Positions 1 through 10,100 of a stretch of 64,000 nucleotides of DNA are shown here, piece by piece; position 1 is the first letter of the stretch; each line of letters opens with the position of its first letter. A program made the translations under genes and the position numbers. Source of the DNA: Rikenellaceae bacterium (GTDB taxonomy: Bacteria; Bacteroidota; Bacteroidia; Bacteroidales; Rikenellaceae); assembly GCA_015059805.1 (NCBI GenBank), contig SUZO01000003.1, positions 81,916 through 145,915 of the forward strand, read 5' to 3'. The notes under the pieces are model-generated. The model was given only the letters and a program-made list of their open reading frames with translations. It did not search any database and was not told the DNA's origin.

Positions 1-1
1 A

Positions 2-949
2 GCTCTGATAAAGCAGCGGAGTTTTGCCGAGGCGGTGCATCTACTTCGTCGCGCGGTGACTGACGGCAACACCAGTGCCGAGTACTACCTTGCCTACTAT
101 CACAGCCACGGCTATGGCGTTGAGAAAAATCTTGAGGCGGCATTACGATGGTATGGCATTAGTCAAGGTCGCTACAGTGAGTGGGCAGCGGCAGACTATA
201 AGGCTGTAGTGGCACAGATTGGCGATAGGAGCAGGTCGCTACCTGAGCAGGTGGTATTTACCGATAGGGAGTTTGGGCAGATACATGTTCATCTTTCTAA
301 GGTGTCCGACTATGCTCAAGTGCGATTTTGTGCGGGATATACCTATGTAAATCAGCACTATAGCGAGCCGTATGATATGGCTGTTTCGCATATCTGTCGC
401 GCCCTTGTCAATGCCGATTGGCGCAGGGGTAAGTGCGATTATGGGCGCATAGATGAGAATTTTGAGATTAACTATCCGCTCTTTAAGTTGCGCATTGAGC
501 GCGGAGTAGGCACTCGCTATAGTTATCGGCAGAGTGGTGAGATTTACACCATTATAACCCCCGCAGAGACCAATTTTGACAACCCTTGCGTGCGCGAGTA
601 TATTATTAAATATGGTATGGGTCTGCTAAAGCGTGCTGCTGAGGAGTATCTACCCAAGCGCATAGCGGAACTCTCATTGCAGACAGGGCTACGCTACTCA
701 AGGTGCAGGGTAGTGTCAAAGTCGTGGGGTAGATACTACATCAAGTCGGGCGTTGTCGATCTATCCTACCTTTTGATGAAGTGTTCTCCAGAGTTTGTAG
801 ATGCGGTGATACTTCATGAGCTTGTACACTCGCTATGCAAGTTTCACGATAAAAAGTTCTACGACACTCTGCTCCAGTATGGCTCAGAGAGGGTCGTAGA
901 GGTAGATAAAAACTCTATTGGAGCGAATGAGAGGGTAGAGTTGCTCTAA
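2..949 (+). CDS. YgjP/SprT-like zinc metallopeptidase with Sel1-like N-terminus (5' partial)
   Basis: The frame is open from the first bases of the window, so the start lies upstream; a GTG at 35 is not needed as a start. The visible N-terminus (to about codon 65) has the Ala/Gly/Tyr spacing of Sel1-type helical repeats. The C-terminal half matches the YgjP-like (DUF45) metallopeptidase family: a HELVHS motif near visible codon 272 supplies two zinc ligands and the catalytic Glu, with a further His in the following KFHDKKF segment, and a conserved SRWGS-like strand before it (here SKSWGRYY). Family members are thought to be cytosolic zinc proteases of unclear substrate. The stop overlaps the stop of the convergent threonine aldolase gene by 4 bp. 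Family call is firm; the Sel1 part is moderate. Confidence 0.8.
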   Translation, partial: ALIKQRSFAEAVHLLRRAVTDGNTSAEYYLAYYHSHGYGVEKNLEAALRWYGISQGRYSEWAAADYKAVVAQIGDRSRSLPEQVVFTDREFGQIHVHLSKVSDYAQVRFCAGYTYVNQHYSEPYDMAVSHICRALVNADWRRGKCDYGRIDENFEINYPLFKLRIERGVGTRYSYRQSGEIYTIITPAETNFDNPCVREYIIKYGMGLLKRAAEEYLPKRIAELSLQTGLRYSRCRVVSKSWGRYYIKSGVVDLSYLLMKCSPEFVDAVILHELVHSLCKFHDKKFYDTLLQYGSERVVEVDKNSIGANERVELL

Positions 950-1974
950 AGTAGCGCAATAAGCGCATCAATATCGCTCTCGGTCGTTGCCCAGCCAGTG
1001 ACAAAGCGCACTGTGGTCTGCTCCTCTCCGCGTGTTCCCCACGTCTCAAAGCTGATATTATTGCCCCTCAAGTGGTCTATAAGGCTATTTGGTAGTAGAA
1101 AAAATTGCTGATTTGTTGGCGAGTCTACAACGGCACTATATCCCCTTGAGATAAATGCCTCCTTGATTTTAAGTGCTTGAGCTACAGCCTTCTTGCCAAT
1201 CTCAAAGTATAGATTACCCTTAAAGAGAGCCTCAAATTGAACACCGAGAAGTCGTCCCTTTGCCATCAGCGCACCATGTTGCTTAATCAGTGGAGTAAAG
1301 TGGTGCAGCAGTTTCGGATTTGTCACAACTACCGCCTCGCCAAATAGTGCGCCCACCTTTGTGCCACCAATGTAGAAAACATCTGCAAGGCGTGCAATAT
1401 CCTGAAGTGTCACATCGCCACCATCGGCAGCCAAACCGTATGCAAGGCGCGCGCCGTCTATGTATAAAGGAATATCCGCCTTGTGACACACCTCACTTAA
1501 CTGCTCCAGCTCTTTGAGACTGTACACAGTGCCGTACTCCGTTGGAAATGAGATGTATAGCATCCCAGGAGCGACCATATGCTCGTATGTCTCATCGCGG
1601 TAAAATTCGTCAATAAAAAGCTCTACATCCTCCGCCTTAACCTTGCCCTGATAATGTGGCAGAGTGAGTACTTTATGCCCGCACGCCTCTATAGCTCCCG
1701 ACTCGTGAACGGCTATATGCCCACTCTGAGCCGCTAAAACCCCCTCGTGGCGAGCAAGCACGCCGTCAATAACTGTGGCATTGGTCTGCGTGCCACCAAC
1801 AAGCAGATAGACCCTTGCATCTGTAAGTCCGCAGGCTTTACGGATAAGGTTTTTAGCATTTTCGCTGTAGCTGTCACAACCGTAGCCCACAGTGTGAATG
1901 TTATTTGTAGCACATAGAGCCTCAAGGACCTCTGGATGTGCACCCGCGGTGTAGTCAGAGTCAAAGTATATCAT
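946..1974 (-). CDS. ltaE: Low-specificity L-threonine aldolase (PLP, beta-eliminating lyase fold)
   Basis: A 342-residue fold-type I PLP enzyme cleaving L-threonine/allo-threonine to glycine and acetaldehyde. Visible landmarks are the N-terminal FDSDYTAGAHPEV segment, the LLVGGTQTN phosphate-binding loop, the YIDGARLAYG aspartate/arginine motif and the PLP lysine at about Lys206 in GGTKVGA. It starts 12 bp downstream of hydF on the same strand and is the last gene of the hydrogenase operon. Glycine and serine metabolism feeds assembly of the H-cluster dithiolate bridge, so its position could be functional; that is inference. A related beta-eliminating lyase activity cannot be excluded. Confidence 0.87.
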   Translation of the reverse strand: MIYFDSDYTAGAHPEVLEALCATNNIHTVGYGCDSYSENAKNLIRKACGLTDARVYLLVGGTQTNATVIDGVLARHEGVLAAQSGHIAVHESGAIEACGHKVLTLPHYQGKVKAEDVELFIDEFYRDETYEHMVAPGMLYISFPTEYGTVYSLKELEQLSEVCHKADIPLYIDGARLAYGLAADGGDVTLQDIARLADVFYIGGTKVGALFGEAVVVTNPKLLHHFTPLIKQHGALMAKGRLLGVQFEALFKGNLYFEIGKKAVAQALKIKEAFISRGYSAVVDSPTNQQFFLLPNSLIDHLRGNNISFETWGTRGEEQTTVRFVTGWATTESDIDALIALL

Positions 1975-1986
1975 AATTTGTTTGTT

Positions 1987-3108
1987 TTAGTTATCGGTAT
2001 CTATGCCTAACAGCGCCGCAATAGCCACGCCGTAGTTTGTCATAGGAATATGTTGAGCCTTTGCCTGAGCAACGCGCGAGAGTACATATCGGCGGGTAAA
2101 CATACACGCTCCGCAGTGGATAACAATGTCATAGGGGGTCAAATCTGCAGGGAAATCTACCCCCGAAACGGTGTCAATTTTAATGCCTTCGCCTAAGCGT
2201 TTACGCAGCAGACGTGGCAGTTTTACGCGCCCAATATCCTCATTTTGTGGGGTGTGGCTGCACGCCTCGGCAATAAGTATTTTTGCCGTTGGTGGAAGTG
2301 ATAGTAGATGCTTTGCCCCCGCTCTAAATAGCTCAATATCACCCTTATAAGCTGCAAAAAGTATAGAGAAAGATGTTAGTCGCACACCCTGTGGTACAAG
2401 CGGTTTTACCACTGCAAAAGCTGAGGAGTCGGTGATTATAACCTCTGGTGGGGTAGTGAGCGAATTAAGAGTATGAGCAAGCCTCTCTGGCTGACAGCAT
2501 ATTGCAGTGCAACCTCTATCAAGTAGCTCGCGGATAACCTCTACTTGAGGTTTTATTAGTCTGCCTTTTGGTGCGGAGTTATCTTGAGGCATAACAAGCA
2601 CAACAGTGTCGCCAGCATTGCACACCCCCTCGGTAATCAGGCGACTTTGACTCTCAACTTTAGCCGCAATAGCAGTGATTAGAGAGTCAATACCCTGCCC
2701 TGTCGTTGCGCTTACGGCGATAGAATTTTCGTAAATCTCTGTCGCAATATCGGCTTTAGGTGTAACCTGAATAACTGGTATCTCAAGGGTGCGAATTTGA
2801 GCCAAAAAACCATCTTCTACAGGTAGCAGCACTACAGCTATATCTGTCTGCATCAGAGCTTTACGGCTCTGCTCGGTGCGGAGCGTTCCAAGAGCTGTAT
2901 TGTCGTCAAGCCCTGGGGTGTCTATAAGTAGTGCCGCGCCAATATTCGGTAGCTCTACGGCGCGCTTGACAAGGTCTGTCGTTGTCCCTGCAATATCGGA
3001 GACAATGGCTGTCTGCTCGCCAGTAATAGCATTTATGAGCGACGACTTGCCGCTGTTGCAGTTGCCAAAGATGGCGATATGTACTCTCTCAGAATTAGGT
3101 GTCTTCAT
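1987..3108 (-). CDS. hydF: [FeFe]-hydrogenase H-cluster assembly GTPase HydF
   Basis: A 373-residue scaffold protein on which the 2Fe subcluster of [FeFe]-hydrogenase is assembled before transfer to the apo-enzyme. The N-terminal GTPase domain has the P-loop GNCNSGKS (residues 15-22), a TT switch, DTPGLDD (G3) and a degenerate later motif. The C-terminal part has the conserved FeS-binding residues of HydF: Cys-Ser-His in EACSHTPQ and the HCGAC motif about 45 residues later. Length is slightly short for the family (about 400) but all key motifs are present. It follows hydG after 3 bp and precedes the threonine aldolase by 12 bp. Confidence 0.95.
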   Translation of the reverse strand: MKTPNSERVHIAIFGNCNSGKSSLINAITGEQTAIVSDIAGTTTDLVKRAVELPNIGAALLIDTPGLDDNTALGTLRTEQSRKALMQTDIAVVLLPVEDGFLAQIRTLEIPVIQVTPKADIATEIYENSIAVSATTGQGIDSLITAIAAKVESQSRLITEGVCNAGDTVVLVMPQDNSAPKGRLIKPQVEVIRELLDRGCTAICCQPERLAHTLNSLTTPPEVIITDSSAFAVVKPLVPQGVRLTSFSILFAAYKGDIELFRAGAKHLLSLPPTAKILIAEACSHTPQNEDIGRVKLPRLLRKRLGEGIKIDTVSGVDFPADLTPYDIVIHCGACMFTRRYVLSRVAQAKAQHIPMTNYGVAIAALLGIDTDN

Positions 3109-3111
3109 AGC

Positions 3112-4533
3112 CTAAAAGCGAAAATCACGCTCTCCGTTAATAATCTGTTCTATGCGCTGAGCTGTTATCTGCTTTACGCGCTCTGATGGTATCTTTGCAA
3201 GTTCTTGAGCAATAATGTTTTGCGCAGCACTCTTGGTGCTCTCTGAAGCGTAGTCGCACAGGTACTCCATAAGGGTCATCAGTGCGTTTGGAGCGCAACA
3301 GTTGCCTATAGTTCCAGCCTTTGCAAGGCTCATAAAGCGGTCGCCCGTTCTGCCCTCGCGGTAGCAAGCGGTGCAGAAGCTCGGCACGTATCCTAACTCA
3401 AGCAACCAGCCGACAATCTGGTCAAGGGTGCGGTGGTCGCTGATGTCAAACTGCTCCGAGCCCTCACTCTGCTCTGCTTCGGCATATCCGCCCACAGTGG
3501 TCTTAGAGCCGCCACTAATCTGCGATACACCAACATCAAGCACCTCTTTGCGAGACTCTGCACTCTCGCGTGTGGAGATAATCATACCCGTATATGGAAC
3601 GGCTATGCGCAGAATTGCCACAATGCGTTTGAAAACATCATCTGTAACCGCATTTGGGAACTGGCTAATGTCTATATCGTCTGCAGGGCGTATTCTCGGA
3701 ACGCTGATAGTGTGTGGACCAACGCTATATGTAGCCTCAAGGTGCTCAGCGTGCATAAGTAGACCGACAAGGTCATAGCGATAGTCTGTAAGTCCGAAGA
3801 GTGCGCCTATGCCCACATCGTCAATACCTCCCTGCATAGCTCTGTCCATAGCCTCTGTGTGGTATGCCCAGTCGCTCTTTGGACCCGATGGGTGCAGGTG
3901 GCTGTATACCTCTCTGTTGTAGGTCTCCTCAAAGAGAATGTATGTTCCAATGCCTGCATCGTGCAGTCGGCGGTATGCCTCTACTGTCGTGGCAGCGATA
4001 TTGACATTTATGCGACGAATGGCTCCATTGCGGTGGCGGATAGAGTAGATTGTATTGATAGACTCAAGAATATACTCTAATGGCGCGAGTGTAGGGTGCT
4101 CACCCGCCTCTATGGCAAGGCGTTTGTGTCCCATATCTTGCAGGGCGACGACCTCGGCTGCAATCTGCTCCTGCGTGAGCTTACGGCGTGGGATAGTTCT
4201 GTTGGTGGCGTGATACGGGCAGTATGTACAGCCATTGATGCAGTGGTTTGAGAGGTATAGCGGCGCAAACATCACTATGCGGTTGCCATATATGCGCTCT
4301 TTAATTGCGCGGGCAATGGCAAATATGCGCTCAATAGTCTCTCTGTCGCTGCACTCCATTAGCACTGCCGCCTCTTTGTGCGTAAGTCCGTGACCCTCAG
4401 AGGCTTTGGTGAGTATCTCCTCAATAAGAGGCTTGTCAGCTCGGTGAGCCTTGGCATACTCTATCACCTCAAGGATGCGGGCGTGAGAGATAAACTCGTG
4501 TGCTACTGCCGAATGTGGGTTATATTGTGTCAT
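3112..4533 (-). CDS. hydG: Radical SAM tyrosine lyase HydG (hydrogenase maturation)
   Basis: HydG splits tyrosine to p-cresol and dehydroglycine and makes the CO and cyanide ligands carried on an Fe(CO)2CN synthon for the H-cluster. The 473-residue product has the radical SAM CX3CX2C motif CINGCTYC at residues 98-105, a ThiH-like core and the HydG-specific C-terminal cluster site (CTACYREGRTGD followed by GTIGNCCAPN), which binds the auxiliary Fe-S cluster with the dangler iron. Length is normal. Its start lies inside the 3' end of hydE (14-bp overlap), so the two are probably translationally coupled. Confidence 0.96.
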   Translation of the reverse strand: MTQYNPHSAVAHEFISHARILEVIEYAKAHRADKPLIEEILTKASEGHGLTHKEAAVLMECSDRETIERIFAIARAIKERIYGNRIVMFAPLYLSNHCINGCTYCPYHATNRTIPRRKLTQEQIAAEVVALQDMGHKRLAIEAGEHPTLAPLEYILESINTIYSIRHRNGAIRRINVNIAATTVEAYRRLHDAGIGTYILFEETYNREVYSHLHPSGPKSDWAYHTEAMDRAMQGGIDDVGIGALFGLTDYRYDLVGLLMHAEHLEATYSVGPHTISVPRIRPADDIDISQFPNAVTDDVFKRIVAILRIAVPYTGMIISTRESAESRKEVLDVGVSQISGGSKTTVGGYAEAEQSEGSEQFDISDHRTLDQIVGWLLELGYVPSFCTACYREGRTGDRFMSLAKAGTIGNCCAPNALMTLMEYLCDYASESTKSAAQNIIAQELAKIPSERVKQITAQRIEQIINGERDFRF

Positions 4534-5542
4534 TGTAATCTGCTTTTGCGTAGTTTATTGTGTATCCTATCTGGCTTAGCTCCTCAGTAAGCGCCTTTAT
4601 ACCCTCAACTGCCTCCGCACCTGTGGTTGCCTTGCCAGCGTAGATGGCATACTTGCTGCGAACATCTGCGGGCGAGAGGTTGGGCATAATAACATTTGCG
4701 CCTGCCAGAATACCTAATCGGTGACCCTCTGCTGAGAGGGTATTGAGAGCCGTTGTGGCAGGTATTAGAGCATTGGGAAGTAGTAGGCGGGTGATTGCTA
4801 CTGCATTTAACACTCTGTCAAGATTTCCTGCAGGATAAGAGCCAAATGGTGTTGCGGGGTGCGGAATAAATGGTCCTATGCCGACCATCTGCGGGCGTAG
4901 AGAGGCGATAAGTTGTAGGTCATCTACTATGTCGTCATCCGTCTGCCCTGGGATGCCAATCATCATCCCCATACCCGTCTGGTAGCCTATCTGCATAAGG
5001 TTTTTTATCGCCTCTATGCGGTTGCTGTAGGACATATCGGCAGGGTGTATAGCCTCGTAGAGGGCGCAGTTTGCCGCCTCGTGGCGTAACAGGTAGCGGG
5101 TAGCTCCTGCATCGTGAAGAGCCTTGTAGGACTCTGCACTGCGCTCGCCAAGCGAGAGGGTTATCGCCGCATCGGGATATGTCGTGGCAATGGTCTTGAT
5201 AAGCGGCATAAGGCGACTGTCGCTCCAGTAGCTATCCTCGCCACCTTGAAGAACGAAAGTGCGAAGTCCTGCTCGGTAGCCGACCTTGCAACACTCTAAA
5301 ATTTGGGCTTCGGTCAGTCGGTATCGCTCGGCAGAGGTGTTGTCGCGCCGAAGACCACAGTAGAGGCAGTTGTTGCGGCAGTAGCTGCTTATTTCAATAA
5401 GTCCACGAAGGAAAACGGCACGCCCGAACAGCTCTACTGAGGTTCGGGCGGCACAATCTCTCAAATATTGAGCCTCCTCGCCCCGACAGCATAGTAGCGA
5501 CTTTAGTGTGTCGCGGTCGGTAGGGGAGAGTTTAGCCTTCAT
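4520..5542 (-). CDS. hydE: Radical SAM maturase HydE
   Basis: HydE acts between HydG and HydF in building the diiron subcluster. The 340-residue protein carries the radical SAM motif CRNNCLYC (Cys55, Cys59, Cys62), the GGE motif in LQGGEDSYW, and IGIPGQTDDD near the SAM site, as in HydE and the related methylornithine synthase PylB. Genome context (hydrogenase upstream, hydG and hydF downstream) decides for HydE. Its ATG overlaps the hydrogenase stop by one base (TAATG), and its 3' end overlaps hydG by 14 bp. Confidence 0.95.
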   Translation of the reverse strand: MKAKLSPTDRDTLKSLLCCRGEEAQYLRDCAARTSVELFGRAVFLRGLIEISSYCRNNCLYCGLRRDNTSAERYRLTEAQILECCKVGYRAGLRTFVLQGGEDSYWSDSRLMPLIKTIATTYPDAAITLSLGERSAESYKALHDAGATRYLLRHEAANCALYEAIHPADMSYSNRIEAIKNLMQIGYQTGMGMMIGIPGQTDDDIVDDLQLIASLRPQMVGIGPFIPHPATPFGSYPAGNLDRVLNAVAITRLLLPNALIPATTALNTLSAEGHRLGILAGANVIMPNLSPADVRSKYAIYAGKATTGAEAVEGIKALTEELSQIGYTINYAKADYNDTI

Positions 5543-6981
5543 TATCGCTTTGCAAGCTCGGCGTTGAATATCTTTTTACCACTGTCGTATGAGGTGTGGG
5601 TGCTTGGTCCTGAAATGCAACCGCCCTCGCACGCCATGACCTCTATAAATTGCGCTGGTGCCTTGCTGGTCTTGGCGTATGCCTTGAGCAGGGCAACATT
5701 CTTCTTCGTTAGGTTTGCAATCTGAAGTGTTGTGTAGTTGAAACTCTCGCCAACGTGCTCCTTTACTGCTGCCGTCACGCCACCACCCTGTGCAAAGCCG
5801 TGCGCTGCACGAATGGCGCTCTGCTCTACAGAGTAGCTCTGCTGCAGCTCAATATCTATCTTCATGCCGAGGAATATGGCGTGAAGCTCCTCAAAGGTAA
5901 GCACATAATCAACCATGTCGTCACGGCGAGCCTCCTTGCGCTTGGCAATACATGGACCTACAAAGACGAGCTTTGCATCTGGATACTTCTCGCGGGCAAT
6001 CTGCGCAGTGTAATACATCGGCGAGCGGGTGTCAGATATATACTTCTTCAGATAAGGCACATGCTTTTCTGCCATCTCTATGTACGACGGACAGCACGAG
6101 GTGGTCATAAATGGCTGTCCCTCCTCAATCTTCTCGGCAAGCTCGGCTGCCTCGCGCTCGGTAGTTATCATCGCTCCCTGCGCAACCTCGACAATGTCGC
6201 TGAATCCTACAGCCTTTATTGCTCCGTAAACCTGCTCTGTTGGGGCAGAGTACTGAGCCAAAAATGCAGGGGCAACCATCGCCACAACCTTCTCGCCACG
6301 ACGTATAGACTGCAGAATATCAAACACTTGCGAAATCTCAAATATAGCACCAAAAGGACAGCTGTTCACGCACTTGCCACAGTAGATACACTTTGTCTCG
6401 TCAATATGCTCAACGCCATTCTCATCCTTTGTAATCGCACCTACTGGGCAAGCCTCCTCGCAAGGAACGGGGATGTGCACAATGGCGTGATATGGACAGT
6501 TGTCGTAACACTTACCGCAGCTGATGCACATAGACTTGTGAATGCGACCCTGACTGGTCTCTGGGTCAAACTCTATAGCCCCCTTTGGACAAGATGCCGC
6601 ACACGAGCGTGCCACACAACCACGACAGAGGTTAGTAATCTGATAGTTTGTCCTCACACACGATGAACACGCCTCGTCTACTACGCACATAATGTTCTGC
6701 TTCAGTGCCTTACGCTCAAGCGCAGCAGCTGCATAGGCAGATAGAGGCGTCAGCTCGTCAGTCTCGTCGCTCATATCAAAGCCCAAGAGCGGAAGAGACT
6801 TGTACTTGTTTACAGCCCTCTCCTTGTGAATACAACAACGACCTACGGGCGTAGCATTTCGCGGACTGAGCTCTAACGGCAATCGGTCAATCTTCTCAAC
6901 CAACTCGCCCGCGTTCCACATCTCAATTAACCTTGTCAGAAGCGTCTGACGCACAATCATCACATTGTTCCTAATAGCCAT
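5542..6981 (-). CDS. [FeFe]-hydrogenase, group B-like, with ferredoxin domains
   Basis: A 479-residue iron-only hydrogenase interconverting protons and H2. Residues about 105-215 are Cys-rich, with several 4Fe-4S motifs including CISCGKCYDNCP (152-163) and CIYCGKCVNSCP (198-209). The H-cluster domain follows: TSCCP at 294-298 (L1), GPCIAKRKEA around 342-351 (L2) and MACEGGCISGP around 449-459 (L3). The L2/L3 forms and the N-terminal ferredoxin arrangement resemble the monomeric group B enzymes of anaerobes, not the bifurcating HydABC type; no HydB/C subunits are nearby. It heads the operon. A TATCTTTG promoter box at 7004-7011 lies 23 bp upstream of the start. The physiological partner is probably ferredoxin. 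Confidence 0.93.
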   Translation of the reverse strand: MAIRNNVMIVRQTLLTRLIEMWNAGELVEKIDRLPLELSPRNATPVGRCCIHKERAVNKYKSLPLLGFDMSDETDELTPLSAYAAAALERKALKQNIMCVVDEACSSCVRTNYQITNLCRGCVARSCAASCPKGAIEFDPETSQGRIHKSMCISCGKCYDNCPYHAIVHIPVPCEEACPVGAITKDENGVEHIDETKCIYCGKCVNSCPFGAIFEISQVFDILQSIRRGEKVVAMVAPAFLAQYSAPTEQVYGAIKAVGFSDIVEVAQGAMITTEREAAELAEKIEEGQPFMTTSCCPSYIEMAEKHVPYLKKYISDTRSPMYYTAQIAREKYPDAKLVFVGPCIAKRKEARRDDMVDYVLTFEELHAIFLGMKIDIELQQSYSVEQSAIRAAHGFAQGGGVTAAVKEHVGESFNYTTLQIANLTKKNVALLKAYAKTSKAPAQFIEVMACEGGCISGPSTHTSYDSGKKIFNAELAKR

Positions 6982-7003
6982 AATATCGTCTGGGTTTATA
7001 GCG

Positions 7004-7011
7004 CAAAGATA
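7004..7011 (-). promoter_or_regulatory. Promoter -7 box of the hydrogenase operon
   Basis: TATCTTTG on the minus strand, the Bacteroidetes -7 form, 23 bp before the hydrogenase ATG. No clear TTTG was found at the -33 position, where the sequence is AT-only. Confidence 0.6.
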
Positions 7012-7073
7012 GTAATTTTTTCTCTATATAATATATATAGGTGTGATATTAGACAAAAAACCGCTCCGCCCCA

Positions 7074-7104
7074 CAAAAAAAACTGCACCCCGAAGAGTGC
7101 AGTT
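7074..7104 (-). terminator. Rho-independent terminator of the beta-helix lipoprotein gene
   Basis: On the minus strand an 8-bp stem AACTGCAC / GTGCAGTT with an 8-nt loop is followed directly by a run of eight T, 29 bp after the stop of the 7133-10279 gene. It separates that gene from the hydrogenase operon downstream on the same strand. Confidence 0.85.
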
Positions 7105-7132
7105 TGTTGTGTTATTGCAGAATTATTTGCAA

Positions 7133-10100
7133 TTACTTAAGACCATCAGCAACACCTGGAGTCCAAGCAGCACCGTCCTTGATGTTACCGCTGATAACAG
7201 CAGTACCAGCAGAAACATTGAACTGGAACCAGTTGTGGTCACCTGCGATTGTGCAGCCAGTGATAGTGTTGTCAGTGAATGTAAATGTGTGACCTGCAGT
7301 CAGTGTACCAGCCTTAACAAGACCACCACCGAGGCAGTTTACAAAGTTACAACCTGAAACAGTCAAATCACCATCAAAACCGCTCTGTGGCATAACAGCC
7401 CAAGACTTGATATTGTCAAATGTACAATTCTCAATAGTAAGAGCCTCGTAGCCACCCCAAGCGTAGATTGGATAACCCAAATCCTTAAATGTAGTGTTCT
7501 TGATAACAATAGTAGCGTTATTGTTATAACCAGACAGACCACGACCAGCCTTTGCGCCAGTACCTACAACAGTACAGCCATCAATAACGAGATTGTCAAT
7601 CTGAGCGTTAGCGTCAAGAACAATACCGCAATCTGCAGTAGCACCTGTGTACTCAAAGTTTACACCATTAAGAGTAACATTCTCAAGCTTTGAGTTAGCG
7701 TCAGTCTTGAAAATCATTACAGCACCCTCAGCACCATTGATTGTAACGTTCTTCAGCTCACCAGCAGTAACAGTTCCGTAGTCAACATCCTTAGTAAGAA
7801 CGATAATATCACCATCAGCTGCATTCTCAATAGCTGATACCAGAGAAGCAGAATCGTTTACAAAGTCTGTATTCTCAGTTACAACGTGCCACTTATTGTC
7901 AACCTTAACAGCCTTATAGCCTGTTTCTACCCAAGTAGATGGGTTAAATCCGAATGTACCGCCAGTGATAATTACAGTACCCTCACCCATAATACCAGCT
8001 GTGTAACCAGAGCGAGTAGATGCCTTACCAAAGTTACCACCCTTGATACGTACTGTTGTACCAGCGCTAGCGTAAACATAAGCACGCTTCTGGTTGTCAC
8101 TTGTACTCCAAGAGTAGTTACCATCGTTGATAGTAAGCTCTGAACCTGCACCCTCAAGATAGAAGATGTAACGACCGCTTGTGCTAGCAGTGCTTACGTA
8201 TACATCACCAGTGAAATTAACCTTTGCTCCATTTACAACTCCAACACCACCACCTGCAGAGTCAAAATCAGCATCATTAACAACTACATTGATGTCACCT
8301 CTTGCAATGAAACCATAGTTTGCAGCACTACCAGAGTTAACGGTTACATCATTCATATTTAGAACTACATCTCTAGTAACCTCAAGAGCGTATCCATCAT
8401 TTATTGTAATATTCTCACCCTGAACATCTACAGTTGAGAGAGCAGGATTCTTAACAGCTGCCTCAAGAGCCTCTGGAGTGTCAATAGGGTAGGTGTTAAA
8501 GCCGTCGTGACCAGTGAGCGTATAAGTGCCAGTAGGGTATGAGTATGCCTCGTCATCGCTACCGTTGGTAATAACAATCTGGAATGCCTCAGTAGTGTCG
8601 AGTACATTTGTACCCTCAAGGGTGATAGTGTTGTTCTTACCAGTCATCTTGCGAACGATAAGTGGCTGAACTGCAGTTACATTGTTATCCTTAACAGTAA
8701 GGCTGTAGTCGTCAATGTTACCGTCAAAGCGGATACCGTAAGCAGCGGTATTGATAGTACAACCCTCAACAATAGCATTGCGAACCTGCTTGAATGCAAC
8801 ACCATTCTTACCATTGATAGTTGCGCCCTTAACAGTTACATCAGCACCGCAACTCTGTGCCTGGATAAGTGAGTGAAGATTATTTGCAGTACAGTCAACT
8901 ACTTTCAGATAACCGTTTACAGACTTAGCCTGAACACCAACTGCAATATTCTGAGCAGCGCCAGTAGCAGTGAAAGTACAGTTCTCAACAGTTACGTTGT
9001 TAGAGTAACGACGAGTAACACCATTCTCTACACCAAAATCGTTTGGCATAACGAAGTTGAAATATGGATTACCCTTGCTGTCGAGGAGCACTCTGTCTGT
9101 CTCAAATGCTACATTGCGGATAAGAAGCTGACCGCTGTTGTAAGAAGAACCGGTGTGAATCTTGATAGTACCGTCAAACTTGAACTTCTGATCATTACCG
9201 TCAATGATAATATCAGTATAGTGCTTCTGGTGAACAAATACCTCACCCTGCATATCAGCACCAAGAACTACCTTTGTAACCTTGTGCTCCTCTGCAGTAC
9301 CAGCCTGTGCAGAGTTGATTACCGCCTGCAAATCCTCAATAGTTGTAACGTAATTCTTATCAGGCTCTGCAAAACGAGAGTCAATAACAATCTCAAAGTC
9401 AAACTCGTCAGAGATAATTCTACCAAGGATGTTTGTACGGTAGTTACGCTGAAGTGGTACGTTGTAGTATGTACGCTCAAACTCGGTGTAGGTAGGACCG
9501 TTCTCAACAAACTTAAATGCTACCTCGTTTACAACCTCTTTCGCATTTACGAGCAGGTAGTTCATAGCAATGTGCTTGTAGCCAACGCTATTTACCTCAA
9601 GATCCTCATTAAGAACGTTGTTTACAGTAAGCTCTACATCAACAAGGTTGCTAACAGATGCATCAATAAGGTTCATTGTTGTGTAAGCCTTTGCTGTAAC
9701 TGAGCTCTTCTCAATGTAGTTATTTGTCAGCTGCATAGCGTCATAATCCTCCATGCTCTGACCAACATTGAGCTGTGCAAATGGACGAGTAAGGGTAAAT
9801 GTCTTGTTCTTACCTGCAACAAACTCATTCTCAATGTGGAAGAATGCATCACGAGCCTCAAGGTTTGCAAGATCGCTGTAGTTTACATTGAGTTCACGCT
9901 TCTCCCAGTCAATAGTGTAAGCGTTGTTTGCGCTGCAGTAACCGAAGAATACGAGGTCGTACTTCTTGCCAGTGAACAGAGTAACCTTAATCTCTGCCTT
10001 CTCACCGTCAAAATCAGCAGGTGCGTTGCCTTGACCAGCAGAGCTGTGAGCTAAGAGGAAACGACCCTTACCGTCAGCCTGGTGGTCGTAGATACCCCAA

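Noticed and set aside
5755..6666. Plus-strand open frame of 303 codons opposite the hydrogenase gene
   Set aside because: Antisense shadow of a clear hydrogenase frame; no known domain.
8873..9703. Plus-strand open frame of 276 codons inside the beta-helix lipoprotein gene
   Set aside because: Antisense shadow of the 7133-10279 gene; composition is that of complementary beta-helix codons and it has no promoter.
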